A stretch of 64,000 nucleotides of DNA from Latrodectus hesperus (GCA_037975125.1 CM075852.1:20383525-20447524); one strand, 5' to 3'. Positions 33,951-46,589 are shown, counted from the stretch's first letter. Notes: generated by a model not told the origin, from the letters alone. Program-made: numbers and translations.

Positions 33951-35960
33951 CTTAATTGAACGGAGGGGAGGTTAAGATGCCTACTCATGAATCAAGCTAC
34001 TTGAAATGTTTGGATGTAATGTTCCCTAAGAAGGAAAAACATTCTGTCCCTTGTCGTATAGAAAAGAAGCGAAAGACCCAAGAAAAGCAGAAAATGTATA
34101 GATATCGAGGGAAAAACATGTAGAAAAATACCACTCTGATAGGGTAAAATTTACTATTGTCTCTAAATAGCTAAAAAAATATGACAGTGAACTGAAAAAA
34201 TGCACATTTCTTTAAATACGCTTGCTAATAGAAAACACTATACAGGTAGTTAAAAAATATTAGTCTTATTGTTATATTTTGATCAAGATGTATATAATTT
34301 TTTTCTATTGCTTCCATTTAAACTTGAAAAATATGAAAAAAAAAAAATACACAAGAATAAAGAATTAAGTTTAAGAACTTTAATATAATAAAATATTCTG
34401 GATTTCACCAAAAATTCATAAACTACTCTCAGTTGGCTAAAAACCAAAATGCAATTCAATAGAATATTCCCTTCAAACATAAATATTAATATTTTATATG
34501 CACCACACATGGTCAAAGTTTTCATTATTTCTCGATGAATGCATGCTTCTTTGAAATTGAACTAATGTCTGTTGCAATTAAAGTAAAAAACGAAAAATTT
34601 TGTCCCCTTAAAAATATGAAGAATATTTCTCTTGCATTGTGGATACTGACTGTTATTTAATATTTTCTTCAGGCAGAAATGTTATATTAAATTATTAATT
34701 ACATTTTATACAATCGGGTATGTAGTTCTTTTACTTTTTTCTTTGATGCAGATTTTATTTTAACAATCTTCAAAAACAAAATAACCACATCATTAATATA
34801 CTATTCAAAAGTTTTGAATTACAGTTATTATGAAAGCATTCTTCATTGCTAACAATCAAAAAGCTTGCAGTTCATTTTAAACAGTTCCTTTGATGTCAGT
34901 TAATGTCTTATTCTTTCAAGAACTTTTTAAAGAAAGTTGAATGCCGAAATAAAAACTTTCCTCAGAATAATATGTCAAAAAATTTTCTATATAAATTTAA
35001 TATACACTTGCTTAATAGTATGCTAAATGTAAGCTTTTAAAAAACCTTTTAATGTGTTTTAAAAAGAAATATCTTCAATAAAAGCATTAAATTGTCATGC
35101 ACGAATTCACCATTATCTTAAATTCTTAAAAGAGTGCACTTTACTCTCTTTTTAATGTGGTTAAAATAGTTTTGCATTATTTCATCCATTAAATAAAACA
35201 TATTTCTAAAGAAAACATAAGTCTTACTTTGATAGTAACTAATTATAAGCAGTTCCCAAGTCAAACGTAGAAACTCTTTATTTCACAAAATTCATAGGTT
35301 AATTTTTAATAAAATAAATCTAGATGCGCTACTATTTGAAAAATGGCTATAATGTCATTAACAAACTAATGAAGTTATTATGTATATGTATATAAATTCA
35401 TTTAATAAAACAATCATGTATTTTATTCCTAAAATACAAAAAATTGGAACTTATTTAGATTTCTATAGGAAGTTTTCTAATTATTTTCTAGAGTATCTGA
35501 TTATGTGAAGAAATAATACAAAAATAAATTAAAAGGTACAACTACAAGAAATATATTTCTATAAAATTCGGTTTTCTATAGTAAAATTTGTATTTAGCAT
35601 TTCACGTATTGAAAGATTTATTTTATTTATAGAATTAAATCTTTCAATGCGTGAAATGCTAAATAATGGCCAAATATATATTAATATAAATGGCTAAATA
35701 ATCTGCCAACACTATATAAAATATTAATTTGATTAGTACATGTTCTCCCGAACACTTTTTTATATACAATTTAGTCTAATATTTCATGAAGAGTAGTTAA
35801 TTAAGAAAATAAAATCATACTTAAGCAAATCAAATAATAATTAAACAGTTCACACAAAAACTTTTTAAAATAATTAATACATGAGATTTGGAAAAAATCA
35901 GTTTATTAAGTTGGTATTCAATAACTTATTAATTTTATTTATTTATTACGAGTGCGCAGA
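33951..35960. other. mostly AT-rich intergenic DNA
   Basis: 33,950-34,110 is slightly less AT-rich and may be a continuation of the neighbouring repeat. The rest shows no gene. A 30-bp hairpin lies at 35591-35665. Confidence 0.5.
35591..35665. repeat. 30-bp hairpin with one mismatch
   Basis: Arms 35591-35620 and 35636-35665 (starting TATTTAGCATTTCACG) pair over 30 bp with a single mismatch and a 15-nt loop. Possible miRNA-like fold, palindromic MITE or template-switch product. Nothing distinguishes these from sequence alone. Confidence 0.85.
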
Positions 35961-35964
35961 AAAT

Positions 35965-36610
35965 TTACTGTTACGTCATAGTCCCATTCGCAACCATATG
36001 TAGGGGCGCGCGGCCATTGATCATGATGCCGGCCCACACCATGACACCGCATGTCGGATATCGGTCTCTTTCCTGGATATTTTCTGGATGATAAGCAATA
36101 CTACTCTCGCGCCAGATCAGTTGGCGTCTACAATCCTATGACAGACTGAACCTACTCTCATCTGAGAATAGTACGCATGCCTAGTCCTATTCAGTCCAAT
36201 TGCGATGATTACGACACCATTGCAAACGGGCAGTACGTGCTGTCTTGTCAATGGGATCCACACAACAGGTATTCGGGCGTATAGTCTTGATCCCCTCAAA
36301 CGTCTAGCAACAGTTTTTCGGGAGATCTGCTTTCCTGAGGCAGCAGGAAACCGATTTGCCACCTGCTGAGCTGTGGTGCGCCTGTTCCTTTTTGCTGATA
36401 CGACGATATATCTGTGGTACTTCTAACACGATCGCCCCCATGCCACCTACTACAAATTCCAGTAGTTTTAACACTGACGTTCCACAGCCGTGAAACAACA
36501 CTGTGAGCGATGTCGAACTCCCTGACAACATCTGTTATTTTTCGTCCTTTTTCGATATTTCCAATGATTCTGCCACGCATAAAATCATCTAAATGATGTC
36601 GGGAAGACAT
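35965..36610 (-). pseudogene. Tc1-type transposase, N-terminal two thirds
   Basis: From the minus-strand ATG at 36610: MSSRHHLDDFMRGRIIGNIE, GRKITDVVREFDIAHSVVSR (the paired-like helix-turn-helix) and WNVSVKTTG. Then, in a second frame, NRFPAASGKQISRKTVARRL and GSRLYARIPVVWIPL; then, in a third, VLFSDESRFSLS (first catalytic Asp at 36162-36160), IWRESSIAYHPENIQERDR, YPTCGVMVWAGIMINGRAP and LHMVANGTMT. At least two frameshifts and several stops are present. Similarity stops at about 35965, so the second Asp, the final acidic residue and the right terminal repeat are absent. Tc1 transposases cut and paste at TA sites, and this copy cannot. Confidence 0.85.
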
Positions 36611-36865
36611 GCCAAAGATTTTAAGTTCGTCTAGTAAATCTTTCCTGTAAAACTTCGACTTGAAACAACAACTGTCCACACGCGTCAAAACCTTTAAAGC
36701 TCTTATGAACGCTATTACGTGATGAACAGACGTGGAAAAAAATTTGCATACGCATACTTCTTCTTACTACATCCCGCAGTTATTCTAATTTTCCACATTT
36801 TGATTCCTTTCATTTTGTGGTTGCTATGCATGATAGTGTTATCCGTCTTTAGCAATTGTCCAGGA

Positions 36866-36870
<5 letters not shown>
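36611..36870. other. short spacer between the Tc1 remnant and the TA tract
   Basis: Probably includes the 5' end of the Tc1 copy, but I could not define an inverted repeat because the opposite end is missing. Confidence 0.35.

Positions 36871-36953
<83 letters not shown>
36871..36953. repeat. (TA)n microsatellite, 83 bp
   Basis: A pure TA tract between the Tc1 remnant and the LINE. Confidence 0.95.
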
Positions 36954-36955
<2 letters not shown>

Positions 36956-38129
36956 CCCTCTAGTCCTGTTAGCTGCCTCATCGTGTTATCGTGATGAGGG
37001 GGTGATACTGGGCGAAATGGGCAAAGTGCGGCGGGAGCATAGTTCCTGGCAGGGTCTCACAAGACGTGAAGGCCATTCCATTATATCCAGCTAAACCTAA
37101 CAGGCCTTCCCCGGCGAAACACCTTACTGCTACCATTAGCTTTTCCATGGTGCTCGAGGTCTTTGCGGACTACAGAAGCTCTTTCCCTTTATTATAAGTC
37201 CAGTTTAAGCCAGATTACAAAACTGCATCACCTACCACGCAGGTAAATCAAAGGCGCATTCTTGGTTAAAGAGGAAGGGCAGGTTCGATAAGTAGGCCAT
37301 AGTCTATACCTTCTAAGGGTAAATCACTTAAGATTATTTAATGCAATATAAATGGACTGTCTACTGCTGCTGTGAGAGTAAAGCTGGATCAGATTGATGA
37401 GTGAGATGAGTCACTGTGATGACCTAGAGACACATTGGAAATTGTTTAAGGACTTCATTGTTTTTTTCTGCTGAAATACTCCACTTCAAGGGTAATTAAA
37501 AAACCCAAGACCTTATATTCCTATTATACTCCTGAAATCGCTGACTTGATCGAAAAAAGGAATTTCCTGTTCCAGCAGCTTAAAAACTCAAACAATCAGG
37601 ATCTTAGAATTGAACTTAATAAAACTAATGTAAAACTTAAACGTACCTATGCTGACAACAGATGAAAACTTGGAGCAAGATTTGCAGTAAAATTGATTTT
37701 AGGACTCCCAACTAAAAGCTGTGCAAACTTGCCAAGACTCTGGGTAAACATCAACCTTATGTGGAAAGGTGTAACACTCTAGAGGATAGAGGTACACAGG
37801 TTACCTTTGACGACAAGGGTGCTGCAGATTGTCTGGGAGAGTACAATGTGCAAGAGAGTAAGCTTTTTCATTTAGTGAAAATGATAAATCTGTTGAGAAT
37901 AGTGCGAGAACTAGGATACACTATTTAGTGACTTAGTCGAACTGTTCAGAGTCCTTGGTGACACTATTTTCCTGAATAATTTTAGTATGCTTGAACTGGA
38001 AATCAATCCTGAGAAATCCCCTCGACTTGACAACATACCTGGTGAAATGATCCTGAACCTTTGGACAACTGGTAAATTCATATTATTAATTATTTTCAAC
38101 CAGTCTTAGAAAAGGGATCGAATACCACT

Positions 38130-39491
38130 CAATTGTAAAAAAAGCTATCGTCATTCCTTTTAGAAAGATTGACAAAAATGCTGGATCATCTGAGAGCTAC
38201 CATCCCATCTCCTTAACTAGTATCACATGTAAAATAATGGAAAAGATGATTTTAAATAGACTTACATTTAATCTGAATAGGAACAACTTGTTCCCAAAAG
38301 ATCCTATGGTTTTAGAAAAGGACATTGTACAATTGACCAAACTTTATATTTTTGCCAAAATGTGAGAGATGCTCACAATATGAATCATACCAATCACACT
38401 GTGGCAGCATTCTCGGATGTTGCAAAGGCGTTTGACAAGCTAGGGTGCAATAGGCTTTTAATTAAACATTTTGATGATTTTGGTATACGAGAGTTGAGCT
38501 CTCCCGCGGATCTCCGATTATTTGAACGCCAGAACTATTAGAGTTAAATTTAATAAAACCCTTTTAAGGGATTTCTGATTCTGCCAGGGTGTTCCACAGG
38601 GTTTCGTTTTGGAACCAATACTCTTCTGTCCATTTTTCTTGGGAATTTAAAGAATAATTTCTAGAAGATTTAAAGTTGGTATTTTTGCTGATGACGTTGT
38701 TCTCTGGCACTCTGGTCGAGATATTGAGATTATTGAATGCAATATTAACCCCATACCTGAAAGATCTGAGTGATTTTGCTCGAGATCACAAACTGACCTT
38801 CAGCATTATTAAATCTGTGATTATTTTTTATTCAACTAATAGACACATTTATAGTTATCAACCAACTATATTCTTAAATGACCGAAAATTGCTTTATGAA
38901 AATAATGCAAGGTACTTAGGTTTTATCCTGAACGAAGATATTCTTGTCAATAAGCATATCGATTTACTCGTAATGAGATGTAGAAAGAGGCTTAACATTT
39001 TGAAATATATCTCTGGGCATGACTGGGGAATAGATGCCAATATTTTGCTGCTAACGTATACTTTACTTATAAGACCCATTCTGGAATATGGGGAACCAAT
39101 TTATTCATGTGCTTCAGAGATAAATCTAAATAAATTAGGAAGATATCATATTAGTGCTGCAAAACACATTGCTGGATTGGGACGTAGTTGCTCAGACAAA
39201 ATTGCTCTTTTTGAATCTGACTTACATCCATTGCAGTTTAGAAGGAAATCCAGTCTTAATAAATATTACAATAAGCTTATTAATTGCAGAGACCAGAATA
39301 GAACATCTTATCTCATAAATTGGAGCAATAATCACAGACTGAAAAGAAGTAGTCCCTTATCTTTGGCCACTACAAATGATTTTATGTATCGTCCTTGCCG
39401 CATTGAGCCTCATTTCTTGAGATCAAGTCATTGTTCTGATACTTATTTTTATTGTATCCACTACCATACAGAACTGCTGTACTCTGCCTAG
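38130..39491 (+). pseudogene. LINE reverse transcriptase remnant
   Basis: Recognisable blocks in several frames: PFRKIDKNAGSSESYHPISL and CKIMEKMILNRL (RT motifs 1-2), FSDVAKAFDKL (first catalytic Asp), FCQGVPQG (motif 4) and VGIFADDVVLWHSGRD (FADD at 38684-38695). From about 38750 a single long frame (to 39491) covers DLSDFARDHKLTFSIIKS, ARYLGFILNEDILVNKHI, TYTLLIRPILEYGEPIYS and INLNKLGRYHISAAKHIAGL. This is the thumb and connection region in good condition. The upstream half has several frameshifts. The FADD pair is intact, although no functional protein could be made. Confidence 0.85.
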
Positions 39492-39559
39492 AAAAGCATA
39501 AACAATCCAGCATTAATGAGACAAATGGCTCTAGAAACTATTAACCAAATTTCAATTGA

Positions 39560-40327
39560 TGATATACAAATCTATACTGAAGGAAGCAAAAGTAACTAAG
39601 ACATTTTTGGTTGTGGTATATTTATCACAACTCCTACCCAAATCCTCAAGTTAAAAAATTCTGATTTTTGTTCTATAATCAGATCGGAGCTTATAGCTAT
39701 TGAAAATGGACTAAGTTACATTGAGAATATTTCTGAGCCTGATTTTGACCATGTATATAGATTCAAACTGATAGCAAGTCTTCAAGCCAATACCTAAGCA
39801 ATTGGATGAAGGCTAGAGACAGAGCTGGAGGTTCAATAGTGGATATGATCTACAGGTTCTCAAAGAGTTTTGGGATTAATTTTCATTTTAAGAGGATCTC
39901 GTCACGCATCGGCATTAAAGGAAACAAGATTGTTGATTCGCTGTTACCTCTTTAGAACCTTAACAACCTGATTTGCCATAATCCTTCAATTAGGTTTTTA
40001 CTGAGAGTAAAAAACGCTTATGAATGTCTGAAGGTTTCCACTTACTCATAATTGGTATCCTATAAAACGCCCAGTTGGGGACTTGCTCTTTGAGGGAACT
40101 AAAGGCCAGCAAACTTGTATTTTATGCTTCGCCAGTGGTCACTTAAGGGGCTACAAATGTGTGCAGAGTCAAAAGACTTTTAGTCTGTGCACAAAATTTA
40201 AAGCTGAGCAAGCATCACCTCTGAGCGTATCTTGAGCTGCTTGAATTTTGACTTAGAAGAGGCTTTTTCAAAGCCCCCTATGTTTTTGGATTTTCTGGAT
40301 GTTTATGGACTTGTGAAGTTAGTCTAG
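39560..40327 (+). pseudogene. LINE RNase H and C-terminal zinc-binding remnant
   Basis: Blocks: IYTEGSK (first catalytic Asp replaced by Glu, 39579-39581), RSELIAIENGLSYIENI (Glu at 39687-39689), QTDSKS (Asp at 39770-39772) and GIKGNKIVDSL (Asp at 39935-39937). The expected SH before VG is replaced in ISSRIGIKGN. The tail reads CILCFASGHLRGYKC, FSLCTKFKAEQASP and FLDFLDVYGLVKLV. Stops at 39597 and elsewhere, and frame changes between blocks, show inactivation. The tail is the part shared with the copy at 17.4 kb. Confidence 0.8.
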
Positions 40328-40375
40328 TATTGGTATTTAACCATTTGGGATTAACAAAAACAAAAACAGAATAAT

Positions 40376-43100
40376 ATAAGTTTGAGATAATGTTCTTACT
40401 ATTTAATTTTAAGAGTTATAAATATGTTAATAATATGTTTTTAATACGTGAATAAATATATTCAGTATATATTGTAAAATTTAAAGATTACAGACAATTT
40501 TATTTAATTGTACTGCAGAAATGTTTACATTGGTTACTAAATTTTACGCTTTTACGAATAAAGCATTTATGATATTTTTTAGCGTCTATCATCAACATTT
40601 CGTATTTCAAATAAATTATTATTCTGTTATTATATTAGAAGTTGTTCTTAAAAAAGCAAATTATAAGCAGTAATTTCTAACTAAAATCTTGCATGTATTA
40701 TGAAAACTTAGATTTTTTTCTGAACAGAAATTTAAATTTAAAAGCTTTGGTTAACATAAAGAAATGATTTTTGATATTTCAGTGTCTCAATGAAAACATG
40801 CGTAGAAAAAATGACCTTCCTTATTGAGAATTATTTCATAGAATGTTTCTATGAGTACCTTATGTATAGGTATCTTTCCCATATCTTCTCTATATCTTAG
40901 TTTACTGATAGAACACCAAAGTTTATTGAAATTTTCTCCGTAAGTATATGCAATTGCTCACCAAAAAGCAGCTACTTTATCATTTAAAAAGTAATATCAT
41001 ATACATTGTTCTCTTATTGACGTTAAGATTTTTGAGTAGTGTTTGTAAGAAAAGGTTAACTTTGGAGAATATTAACGACATTTTTCATGTGTCAGAATTG
41101 ACATTCTTGATTAATTAAAAAACTTGAGATATAAAAAGGAGAAAAATAATTTCAATATATCAAAAAGTAAAATTTAAAGAATTAAATAATATATTAGAAA
41201 ATTATTAAGTGGACTTGAAATACAAATCATCTATAGAAAATTCATTAATTGTAGTACTTTTTCAAAAGAAAAAAAAAGAGTTTTTAACATTTTAGCTATC
41301 AAGAGAGAATTTTTAGTAACATACACATTAAATTTAATAGTAAATTAAAATGAAATCTAAATTAACATTTTAAAATTTACAAATACATTGAATGAAATAA
41401 CGATTTAAATTTTATTGCACCATATGAAACTTTAATATTAGAACATAAAGAAATTTAAATATACTTTCAAATAACACATTTCATATTGATTTCTGCTAAA
41501 ATAGGACGGAATATGATGCGATATTGAAATTATTATTTATTATGCTTAAAATAAAATTTTTGTTTCATTACATATCTAACGCATTTTGAATACCTAACAA
41601 TAATATATTTTTAAAATATTGAAAAAATATGATTTCTCCCTATAACTTTAACCTGTTATTTTCAAATTAGTTTTCGTTTCCGCAAGCAAATAGATTTTCT
41701 ATATTTGTATTTACAAATAGCCATAATCATGTAAGCGTTACAAAGACTTTAAGTTAAAATCTACACTTTTTAAAGTTGCTTGATCCCTTCAAACCCCTTA
41801 TACATATTTATAAAATACTTCGTAAATTAAATGCAACTTTTTTGTAAATGGTCTGTATTAAATATATTTATTCTTAAATAATTTATTTACATGATGAAAG
41901 ATTATTTCCAATTTACAGAAATTCTTTTTAACTAATGAGTCACTTAAGAAAGCTGTACGGTGTAAAATTTTCAAACTACTATTATTTAATTAATTTTCTG
42001 TGGTATAAAACTGACATATAGTTTAAAGAAATCAAATTTGACTAATTGTTATTTCAAAGAACGTAAGATATACCATAAATTGTAAAACATTCAGTGATCC
42101 TTTTGCACGCAAGTAAATTTTTTACTTTTTGTAATAAATGCATTGCTAAGTTTGCTTCCTATTATTAAACATAATAATTAATAAAGGCGTCATTCAATGA
42201 AACTGAAATATTTTTAATATTTTCATTATGTTATTCAATTTTCATTTATAGTAAATGTTTTTAATAATTTTTTCTCAATGTTATGTAAACTGATTGATAC
42301 CTAAAACAAAAAGAAAATAATTTACATAATTTATTAAAATTAGATTCAGCGAAGCAGGTTTTGATACCATTTACGCAAGAACTAAAACATTGAAGTTCTT
42401 GCCAGTGTTTCAGCAAAAAATAAGAAAAACGTATCAATGCACTGTAAAAATGATTGCAAGTTATTTCAATCTTTCCCTATAAAAAAACATTTGAAAACGA
42501 GTAAAAATTATATCTGGGAATAATTTAATCTAATAACAAATTAATATATTATAAAAAGAAACTCAGGATGAGTTTGAAAACTAAAGTTATGGATGTATTC
42601 GAAATATTTTTATATCGACTAAAACATACCTGTTTATTTGACATTTTTCTCAAACAACATTCAGACAATATATTCCTTAAAATTTGATAAAAATACACTT
42701 TATGCAGGAAAATACAGAGAAATTAAATGAAATAATAAACACAAACTAAGTTTAAGCAACCACATTCGGTTGCATCAAAAATTGTGGGATCATAGAAATG
42801 ATTTATCATTTTATGTTTTTTATTAGGACAAATTTTTATTTGCCATTGAATTTAGTGTACTAAAAATTCATATTATATTTTATTATTTTTAATTAAATAT
42901 AATATGAATTCTTAGTATATCAAATACATTTGCATCAATATATTCTGTAAATATAATCAAATTCACCACACAATTCTTTCCTACATTTCTAGTATGCAAA
43001 TTCATCATACATTCAAAATATTCCTTTAAATTATACGTCAGATTTATATAGTGCCTATGAATTAAAAACGTATTTTACTCAATTTAAGAGCAAATTTTTA
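40376..43100. other. AT-rich intergenic DNA
   Basis: Nothing recognised apart from a 23-bp hairpin at 42858-42917. Confidence 0.55.
42858..42917. repeat. 23-bp hairpin with one mismatch
   Basis: Arms 42858-42880 and 42895-42917 (starting TACTAA, containing AATTCATATTATATTT) pair with a single mismatch over a 14-nt loop. Confidence 0.85.
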
Positions 43101-43104
43101 ACGA

Positions 43105-43590
43105 AATAATTTATAAATAGCGAGACGCACTGTCGCACTCTCAGTAGTTTCATACCGTTCATACCGGTAAAGTGAAGTGCAGACCTTGTCGTGTATGATA
43201 TGAGAATGGGAGAAAAATCATATTTCCAGTCACTGGGTTTCTGGATTTTGTTGGTTGGGGACATTTTCACGTTAATCTTTGATATCCAGAGTCCTTCTGC
43301 TGATACGGCTTGGATAGTTCGAGCTCAGGCCTGACCTCAACAGTTAACCGTGGCTAAAAATTACAAGGCGCTTGTTGACAGGAGAGTATTTCATATCACT
43401 CTTTAGTTCTAGTCTAAGGCTCTCTTGCTCAGTTAGGTTTGTATCTAACACTATTTGTTGAGTATTTGATAGTGAATACATTATGATTTGTTATGAAAAT
43501 CGACTTGTGTTACGTCATTCAAAATTTGTTAATTGATAGTGGCTGGCACGGACCAAAGCATTCAGAGGATTGCAGAGTGAAGATGTTTAA
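43105..43590 (+). other. unclassified less AT-rich island downstream of the promoter motif
   Basis: The segment stands out from its AT-rich flanks and carries the TATA/TCAGT pair at its left edge. No open frame on the plus strand is convincing, and no second copy was noticed in the window. A solo LTR is possible, but I could not show terminal TG...CA ends or a target duplication. Confidence 0.4.
43112..43145 (+). promoter_or_regulatory. TATA box plus arthropod initiator
   Basis: TATAAATA at 43112-43119 is followed by TCAGT at 43141-43145. If transcription starts at the A of TCAGT (43143), the TATA box begins at -31, the canonical spacing for arthropod RNA polymerase II core promoters. A donor-like GTAAAGT lies 24 nt downstream (43167-43173). 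The surrounding 500 bp is less AT-rich. It may be the promoter of an LTR, another repeat or an unannotated noncoding gene. Confidence 0.5.
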
Positions 43591-45582
43591 TTTCCCTAAT
43601 AACTTAAGGCTATATATTAATTAATAATAATCAAATTTTATTATGACTTGAAAATTATGCATACACAGTAGTTAAATATATTTTTTTGAATGACAGGAAT
43701 TTCAGTTTTAATATACTTTATTATAAATGTGAAATAATGCATTTTTTTATGTATGATGAAAAGTACGAATCTGAATTTAGGAAATAATACATTTAAATTA
43801 GATTTAAAGTTTGCAGCTAAAAGTATTTTTAACGAAAGCAATTGTTAAAAAATCTTGTTTGCTTTTACTTAGAATAACAATATCTAAAATTAATAATTTT
43901 AGATTAATAGTAATCTAAAATTAGATTAATAGTAACTTAATTACATAAAATTAAGTTTCTACATATTTGTCCTATAATATTATTAACATATTAGTGTTGA
44001 TATCATCAATTAAATAATCTGTCATTCTGTTTTGATACAAAATTTTGCATTTAATGTATATAAATAAGATTAAAATATTATCATTATATTTTTTCCTTGT
44101 ATAAAAAAATAAGCTGTAACACATTTTTAAGATCAGAGCTTTTATTCGAGAAAAGATATCTATTTGCTCTCTCTCTCTCAATATTTTAGATTCATCAGGA
44201 GTCCGTGTATTTTTCTTTCGTCTCATTTATGTTTGAAGTTCCAAGTGATTTTTAAAGAAGATAAATAAAATGAAACCATTTTTATTTGCCATATCTAAAA
44301 TTCAAATTTTTCTATTTCAGTTTTAAACTCTCCTGGGCTAGATTTTAACTCCCTAGACCTCAAAAATGAATTTGGTCTAAAATATCAGTAAAAATATATA
44401 CTTTGGCTTACTCAAATAAAATATGTTTCGAAATTTTATTAGCTGTATTTATATCAAAAATCAGCAAAAAATACATAAAATTAATATTTTTACGGCTTTT
44501 TTCATTTCTTATAAATTATAAGATTTATATTTTAGTTCCTTTTATACAGTATTTAAGCATTTTTGGACTACAAAAAGTGCTAAATATTCGGGATACCATC
44601 ACGATACATGTTTTTAAAATAATTATTTCTTGTAAAAATTGTTATTAAAATACTTTTAATGAAAACATGACAAAATTAATTTTATGTTTGTCAATGGTTA
44701 AAATAATCCCAAACAAATGATGTTTATTTCCTGAGAACTTAAATAACTCTCAATATGAAAATTAAAACATTTGAATGGAAATATTTCTTATATGATTTTA
44801 ATTAAAATAACATAAAAATATCTGGGAAATAAAATGTGTAAAATATAAATATTATAAAATAGAATGCAATTTTAATGAGATAAGATTTTTACTTGTAGAA
44901 CAAATATATAAATTACTGAGAATAATTATATTAATTAAGATATAATTAAAATACATAGATTTTAAAATTAGGATTTATATACATTCTATTTATATATATA
45001 ACTAAAATTAATGGTGACAATATATCAAAAATTAATAAATGAATTAGACATTACTTTTTAAAAGGGAAAATATATTTGGTTGGAATTAAATATTGGACAG
45101 GTGCAATAAATTGAGAGATTTGGCTCATAATAATTTGTATGAAACTACTATATTGTATTATATCTCTGAAGTTACAAAACAAAATTTGTAATTTATTAAT
45201 AAATAATAAGTTTATGTTTTAAATTTGTAAATATCATTGTAAAATTTTTGAATACAAAACATTTTAAAATGTTACAAATACTTTCAATCAACTTAAATTT
45301 TAAACTACAATATCGTGTAAGGTCTGTTTTAAAATATATTACAAATACAATTTATACTCGTGTCTATAAATTAAGGATAATGCTAGTTCAGGCTTAGAAA
45401 GAGACAGAAGCAAAACAAATGTATCTTATTTGTAAAGTCAATTTATTAAATAAAAGATAATGAGCAAAAAAGGTGCTATATGTTTGACATCGTAAATAAA
45501 AATTTGTGATATTTACTCCATGGTGATACTTTTAAAAACGAACCCATTTACAAAAACCAATATAACATGGTTGGTATGATCA
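43591..45582. other. AT-rich DNA
   Basis: A short direct repeat (TTAGATTAATAGTAA at 43899-43913 and 43921-43935) and a (CT)n run near 44167-44179. The 81-codon plus frame at 44403-44648 is Ile/Lys-rich without a domain. The last 150 bp may include the end of the Tc1 element. Confidence 0.5.
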
Positions 45583-46589
45583 TTAACACATAGTATGCCT
45601 CTCAGACGATGCAAGGCAGGCCATACAAGGCCTAGGCATGTTGAGTATAAATTATCGATCTGATCTTATGGAATATTACACCACTCATAAAGAAATGTTC
45701 TCCGAAGTTCCCGTAGGCAAGTGATAGGCATTGACGGGCTGTAATTCGTCGGCCGAGCATGTACCACACAAACTCTATTGGATTCAAGTCCGGTGTGCAT
45801 GCTGGTCAGTCCATACGGGTCCTCCGATTGAAGCCATTTGTCTATAATGTTTGCATGGTGAGGACGGGCGTTGCCATACATAAACAGAAATTCTGCACCC
45901 ATAGTGACCCGAAACAAACGTACATGTTGTTCCAGAATGACATCCCGATAAATGTGGCTGTCTTTGTTACATTCTGAACATTCAGGTTAGTCTGGAGCCA
46001 AGAATAATTCCTCCCCATACGAGCAATTCCGCACCACCATAGCGGTGTCGTTCAATGGTGCTCTCTTAGTGGTAACGGGTACCTGGCTCACTCCATATGA
46101 AAGTCCGGCTAGAATCAGACTGAAAACTACACCTGGACTAGTCGGAAAACATCAAACAAAACCACTGTTGTGGTGTTCATAATGCATGACCTCTACTCCA
46201 CAGGCGACAGTGTGTTGCGGTAAGTGGAAAACTACACCATCTGACATGCCTACGAGCATATAGACCAATGAGCCCTAAACGCCTGTACACGGTCTGCCTT
46301 GAAATTGTGGTACCAGTAGCTGAAGATACAGATCTGATGCTGTGCTCCACCTGTTTCTTTTGGCAGTAACTGCCGAATACAGGTCCTCATTCATCTCTGT
46401 AACTCAGGGGCGACCTGTGCATTAACATCTACTTCATTACCATCATCTTAGAACCGTTACCAAAAACTGCAGAAGGCACTCTGGGTGATTCCAAGTTGCT
46501 TGGATACTTCCAGCTGGATATGTCCACATTCGAAATGGCCTATAATTATACCACATAATACATCATCCAAATGCTTCCTTTTGTGCCAT
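45583..46589 (-). pseudogene. Tc1-type transposase, full length but decayed
   Basis: From ATG 46589 to the TAA at 45585-45583, the minus strand can be followed as a whole Tc1 transposase of about 335 codons: an N-terminal MAQ, the helix-turn-helix blocks (HFECGHIQLEVSKQLGITQS in one frame), TTISRQTVYRRLGLIGLYAR and SDxSRCSFQSDSSRTFIW with the first Asp kept but the next Glu a stop. Then ERHRYGGAELLVWGGIILGS, HIYRDVILEQHVRLF and GAEFLFMYGNARPHHANI, where the second catalytic Asp is replaced by Gly. The end is LRRTFLYEWCNIPxDQIDN and RHTMC before the stop. Frameshifts and stops are scattered. It is a different Tc1 lineage from the 36-kb copy. The plus-strand frame at 45759-45977 is its shadow. 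Confidence 0.85.

Larger units (their letters stand above)
36985..40375 (+). mobile_element. decayed LINE with endonuclease start, RT, RNase H and C-terminal zinc motif
   Basis: The GC-richer 5' part (37000-37320) resembles an untranslated leader. At 37321 the frame reads KSLKII, a stop, then CNINGLSTAAVRVKLDQI, the beginning of an APE-type endonuclease. Most of the endonuclease is then missing, and sequence resumes with VIKKPKT, PEIADLIEKR and LRIELNKTNVKLKRTYADNR. RT, RNase H and the Cys/His tail follow, to a TAG at 40325-40327 and an A-rich end (AACAAAAACAAAAACAGAAT). Frameshifts and stops are frequent. The order matches jockey/I-group LINEs with RNase H. It belongs to the same family as the fragment at 17.4 kb. 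Confidence 0.85.

Noticed and set aside
35591..35665. pre-miRNA gene
   Set aside because: The fold is suitable, but pairing is too perfect for a typical animal miRNA and there is no expression evidence. Kept only as a hairpin.
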